The translations under genes and the position numbers were made by a program. DNA of 64,000 bases from Piper betle (Eukaryota; Streptophyta; Magnoliopsida; Piperales; Piperaceae): positions 1-64,000 of the forward strand of contig JAURVB010012440.1 in the NCBI GenBank assembly GCA_033002965.1. Reading direction: 5' to 3'. Within the stretch, counting starts at the first letter, position 1. Every line of letters starts with the position of its first letter. Shown here one piece after another: positions 60,001 through 64,000 of this stretch. The notes beneath the pieces were generated by a model, which saw only the letters and a list, made by a program, of their open reading frames with translations, searched no databases and was not told the DNA's origin.

Positions 60001-60359
60001 CGACCCCTCCCCCTCCTTCCCTTCATACAGCAAAGACGCCATGAGCCAGTACTCCACACTGTGCTGCCGCTTGAGGCCGGAGCTGCGCGGCCACGGTGGC
60101 ATGGCGGCGGAGGCCTTCGACATGGCGCCGCGGTCGAGCATATCGAAGTTGAAGCGGCGGGGGAGGTCGTACATGTAGACGCGGAGCGGGGGAGGGAGAG
60201 GGGGCGATTGCAGGGAGGGGGAGGGTAGGAGAGGGAGAGGGAGAGGGAGGAGAAGTGGGATCGGAGGTCGAGGTCGGAGGTGAGGAAGGAGACGGTGAAG
60301 AGGAGGAAGAAGGCGAGGAGGAGGGTGGAGATGGCCTTGCCGGCCATGGCCATGGCCAT
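57019..60359 (-). CDS. GT47 exostosin-family glycosyltransferase, ARAD1-like, four exons
   Basis: Exons on the minus strand: 60359-59872, 59245-58949, 58793-58698 and 57441-57019, each intron with GT and AG ends and all joins in phase. The product is a Golgi type II enzyme of about 434 residues, the usual length. ARAD1-type members are proposed to add arabinose to pectic arabinan; others act on xyloglucan or xylan. The start ([20 protein letters not shown]) gives the membrane anchor. Exostosin-domain motifs are [46 protein letters not shown] (exon 1), [20 protein letters not shown] and [13 protein letters not shown] (exon 2), YERSVA (exon 3), and [20 protein letters not shown] with VPVIVSD (exon 4). 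Anchor and domain are in different frames: exon 1 is 488 bp, one short of a whole number of codons, and the switch lies in the purine-rich tract 60190-60270. Thus one base is probably missing. Family assignment is very strong; exact donor and acceptor are not known. Confidence 0.9.
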
Positions 60360-60715
60360 CGCTGCTTGCAACTTTTGTTGTGGTTGGGCGGCCGAGATGG
60401 ACGACCAGATCCGAGTGAGAGGCCACCGGTGATTGAAATTGTGCGAATTTTTGAAGGCGTACGTACGTCCCCCTCTCGCGAGTCGCGTGGAGGGGACTGT
60501 AATTTGACGCTTCCATTGCTCCTGTTCCCGCACGACCATGATGGCCCCTCCATATTTTCCACGTCCAACTTTTTTATTTCTTATTTTAATTAATCGAATT
60601 TTTTTAAGGTATTTCACTTATACTTCGATAAATTTATTATCGTTTTATAAATGACATTTTAATCTATTTAAATAATTAAAAAAGCATGTGAAGTACCTAT
60701 CCATACTCTGTAAGT
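60360..60715 (-). promoter_or_regulatory. Upstream region of the GT47 gene
   Basis: This is the sequence between the GT47 start and the chromovirus pol fragment. No TATA box is convincing close to the ATG. ORFs reading through here into exon 1 are frame shadows. Confidence 0.35.
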
Positions 60716-62041
60716 TTTGAGAGAACATCAACGGTTTGTCAAATTCTCAAAATATAACTTCTAATTGAAGGAGGTAAACTTCCTTAGTCATATTATCTCA
60801 AAGGTCGGACTTGTAGTGAATCCATCAAAAGTAAAAGCAATAACTGATTGATCACAGATCACAACCCAAGTCAATCATTGACATCAAAAGCTTCATTGGC
60901 TTAGTGAGTTACTATAGGAAATTCATTAAAAATTTCTCCTTAGTAGCATCACCGATGACCAAACTCATAAGGAAAGAAGTCAAGTTCTAATTGAGTAGTA
61001 AGTGTGAGGAGAGTTTCTAGTCTCTGAAAAAGAGTCTAACAACTGCACTAGTCTTGACCCTGCCAAATGGTAATCAAGGATTCGTGGTCTTCAGTGATGC
61101 GTCCTTATTGCAAGAAGATAAGGTGGTGGCCTATGCCTTGTCAATTGAAGATTCATGAGCAAAATTATGCAACTTATAACTTGGAACTAGCAGTAGTGGT
61201 TTTTGCCCTAAAGATTTAGAGACACTACTTGTATGGAGCCCAGTTCAAAGTCTTCACTAACCACCAGAGTTTGAAGTATATCTTCACCCAGAATGACCTT
61301 AACCTTCAACAGAGGCTGTGGATAGAATATTTGAAGGACTACGACTTCTAAATCTTATACCACTCGGGGTAAGCGAATGTGGTAGTAAACGCGTTGAGTC
61401 GGAAGGGCAAGGTGGACAAAAGTTAGCAGTTAGCTAGACTTTGGGCCATGTCAGCAAAAGTTATGGCTATCAACCCTGTGGAGCAACTAACTCGATTATT
61501 GGTAAATTTGATTATTTCCAATTATTTAATTGATGGTGTTAAGCTAGCACAAATGGGTGATGAGGAGCTGAGTGAAATGTTGGACAATATTCCTGACATT
61601 GTAGCTGATTATAATAGTGTGATCAAATTTAGAGGAAGGTTATGTGTACCCAAGGATGATGCACTGAGGCGGAATATCTTGGAGGAGGCTCATCGCTCAA
61701 AGTTCTCGATACAACCTGGAGTTACTTAAATGTATCAGGATTTAAAGCAAACCTACTGGTGGATTGGGATGAAGAAAGATGTTGTGGATTTTGTCTCTAA
61801 GTGTCAGACTTGCCAATAGATCAAAGCCCAACATCAACTACCTGGAGGACTATTGCAACCTTTAGAAATACCAACTTGGAAATGAGAGTGTATCACATGC
61901 GATTTTATTGCAAAGCTCCCAAGGACTCAGAAGAAGCATGACTCCATATGGGTGGTTGTGGGCCGACTAACTAAGGTAGCTCACTTTATCCTCATAAAAT
62001 CAATGAGAACTGCGAAATACCTGGCAGGATTATATGCCAAC
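60716..62041 (+). pseudogene. Chromovirus (Ty3) pol fragment: RT end, RNase H, integrase start
   Basis: Readable in order: the RT end (FVKFSKYNF, NFLSHIISKVGL, about 60735-60800), the connection YYRKFIKNFS (60910), RNase H (VVFSDASLL, 61087), a VNALSRKGK motif (61385), the integrase zinc-finger region (HRSKFS, then YWWIGMKKDVVDFVSKCQTC to 61815), and the integrase core start with WVVVGRLTKVAHF (61950). Wording fits the Del/Tekay group. Several stops break it (for example near 60780, 60835, 61015 and 61730). No upstream RT core or LTR is present. The frame is cut at 62041 by the next insertion. Confidence 0.88.
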
Positions 62042-64000
62042 TGTAACACCCCAAATCCGGTTCACGCTCGTGAACCGAACCGGCATGTTACAGGGCCCCG
62101 GTTAGGTTGGCTAACCCGAACCTAACTCATGCGGATCCAATCTCGGCGTCTTAAGATGAAGATACGATCCATCATGAATGAATAAATACGAAAAATCCTA
62201 ACATGGTACTACATGAATGACATGCAATTCAAAATACACACCAATACAATTACGATCAAAATTCTGAAATAAAACAGACAGGGTCTCCCCTAAAAGTGCG
62301 ATTAGGGTCCACCCTGTCAAAATACATATATACAAGTATATAAGCATATATCAACAATTTCATTCACACACAATCTGATATACTATAAGCTCATTCTGGA
62401 ACTTGGGTCCTAACCCATCATACTTTTGCTGCGCTACTCTGATCATTTCATTTCATGTCATTGTCATGCATCAAACATTTAATCATGTCATTCACAAAAT
62501 AATAACATAATAATACAATATTAAACATTCAGAAATCTAACATGTGTGTGCACAAGACCTCATTGCTCCTCCGTCCAAGCTGGCTCATCCATCTCGTGCT
62601 TATCACCTACATATATATAAGAAAAACGTCAGTAACAAGCGTTACTGGTCCGGAAAATAAAATAACTATAACAAACTGGCTATGAGAGCAAACTCTCATC
62701 TGAAAGAAAACATATACTTCCTCAAGAACACTCTGAAGGGCACTACTGAGGAGCCACTGGGCTGCAGACCCGGTAGCATCCCGAACTTACTGCTGCTGGT
62801 ACTGTGCTACTCTCAGCACTTCTTTTTCAGTACTTCTCGTGAAACTTTATCCTAAGCCCTCTCCTTACCTCCATATTTCTCCTGGCCTTGAGCACGAAGG
62901 CCGAGTACTCTCAGGCAGTCGCCTTTAGTACCCTTTGAACCACAAGTCCGGACATGCGCTGTACTAAACAGTACCCGTAAACCTCCACGTTCTCCGGGTG
63001 TGAGGAACTCAAACGCGGAGTTGTCAGGATCCCTCGGGAATGGAACAGTCCGCTGGCACTAATCCAGAGCCCGCTTTGACTGTCACGGCATCCTCTGCAT
63101 GGTACGTGCAGTCGGTTTCTCCATCTCTCGTCTCACTGAAAACTCGATAAAACTATATATATAGGCCTGGGAAGGGATTCATATAATAGGCCCGAAGGCA
63201 ACTTGTGGTGGATCTTGTTTTCGAAATCATCCTCGAGGGATCTCATCCTCGAGGGGTTATTAATCCGGAAAATATTCGATTAAATGGCCCGAGTTAAGTG
63301 GGATCCGATAAAACGCCACTTAACCCGCCCTGCAATAATAAAATAAACATACAATGGAAGAGCGTAAAACAAGACGAGTCCTAAACGGACCTGGTAGAAG
63401 CTCCAAGCGTGTCATCGCGCCTAGGCGGCAAGCTCCTACTCCGTACCTACACATCAAAACTAAATACTAACGCCCGCTAACTAAATGATGCATCAAACTC
63501 GTTATGATTAAACACGCTCACAATACAACATCTACCACAACAATCAACAATTATATAACAATAATTATGAAAGAAATTCTAACTCCTATTCATACCAATC
63601 TTATCGTGTTTTTCTAAGTTATGTCGTAATAACTTATCATGCTCTCATTAGATCACTTACTATTTATTCGCAATCACTCAAATCATACAATCATCCCTTT
63701 ACTCATAATTAGACATTACTCATGACGGTTAATCAAATCTAGCATACTGTGCTAACATTCATCATGACAACTAGTTAATTCTAGCATGCTATGCTAACAA
63801 TCATATTCAATTTTAAATAACTCAATCGGAGGTAATTATACCTCACGTCGTCGGCAATCGGCGACGGCTAGGGTTCCATCGCGCGTCTCGGAGCTCGAAT
63901 TCGGCGCTCCTCGGCGTCCGACGTTCGATCGGGCTCCACTGGGTGAGCCCCACAGAAGATCCGGTGGATTCCGGCGAATCCCAGAAATTCCGATTTTTCG
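62042..64000 (-). mobile_element. Giant-LTR family member, inverted, running off the right edge
   Basis: It starts TGTAACACCCC and proceeds as the reverse complement of 38000-40090: the gaaccgaaccggcatgttac end, the gtctcccctaaaagtgcg segment (matching gcacttttaggggagac at 39795), aacgtcagtaacaagcgtta, ggaatggaacagtccgctgg and tcctcgagggatctcatcct. A TATA box on the minus strand lies near 63152-63163. It inserted into the integrase frame ending at 62041; if intact, the far side should show CCAAC as target duplication. Whether it is a solo LTR or a whole element cannot be seen. Confidence 0.88.

Noticed and set aside
59779..60617. Long ORFs giving alternative N-termini for the GT47 gene
   Set aside because: The upstream parts read through leader sequence without anchor or signal; only the [15 protein letters not shown] start matches the family.

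Overview
The window reads as nuclear DNA of a flowering plant: long AT-rich intergenic stretches, many nested LTR retrotransposons and MITEs, and a few spliced or single-exon plant genes. The exostosin, TCP and cytokinin-type UGT products look closest to what I remember of monocot proteins. The long-LTR Ty3 family resembles Del/Tekay chromoviruses, best known from lilies. A non-grass monocot is my best guess, at low confidence.

Layout. 1-10 kb is an old Ty3 retrotransposon (PBS near 2762, right LTR end at 8353) with a complete 2.6 kb solo LTR of a related giant-LTR family nested in it (3793-6430, TSD TAGTT). 10.4-11.7 kb holds minisatellites and a TRIM element whose right end was amplified as an 85-bp tandem array. 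14.8 kb carries a small DUF3339 membrane-protein gene with a frameshifted C-terminus. 19.3-20.9 kb has a foldback MITE just upstream of a class I TCP transcription factor gene. 21.9-27.1 kb is a nearly complete but broken Ty1/copia element, followed by a Tourist-like MITE. 29.9-35.4 kb is an older copia tandem (partial interior, LTR, PBS, decayed interior, LTR). 36.65-42.76 kb is a young non-autonomous LTR retrotransposon with one 374-aa ORF on the minus strand; its left LTR is split by a second giant solo LTR (36999-40090, TSD GGCAA). 43-50 kb is gene-free repeat remnants.

50-60.4 kb is the host-gene block, all on the minus strand: a DUF579 (IRX15/GXM-type) protein, a zeatin-O-glucosyltransferase-like UGT with a one-base frameshift in its PSPG box, and a four-exon GT47 exostosin gene (ARAD1-like) with a frame change in exon 1. 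Two of these belong to wall-polysaccharide families, but they lie kilobases apart, each with its own promoter region, so a shared pathway is not shown. 60.7-62.0 kb is a broken chromovirus pol segment cut by a third giant LTR that runs off the right edge.

Three host genes show apparent single-base frame changes and a fourth has a suspicious N-terminus. Either these are decaying copies or the assembly carries indel errors; the sequence alone cannot separate the two. I saw no CRISPR array, rRNA or convincing tRNA gene.
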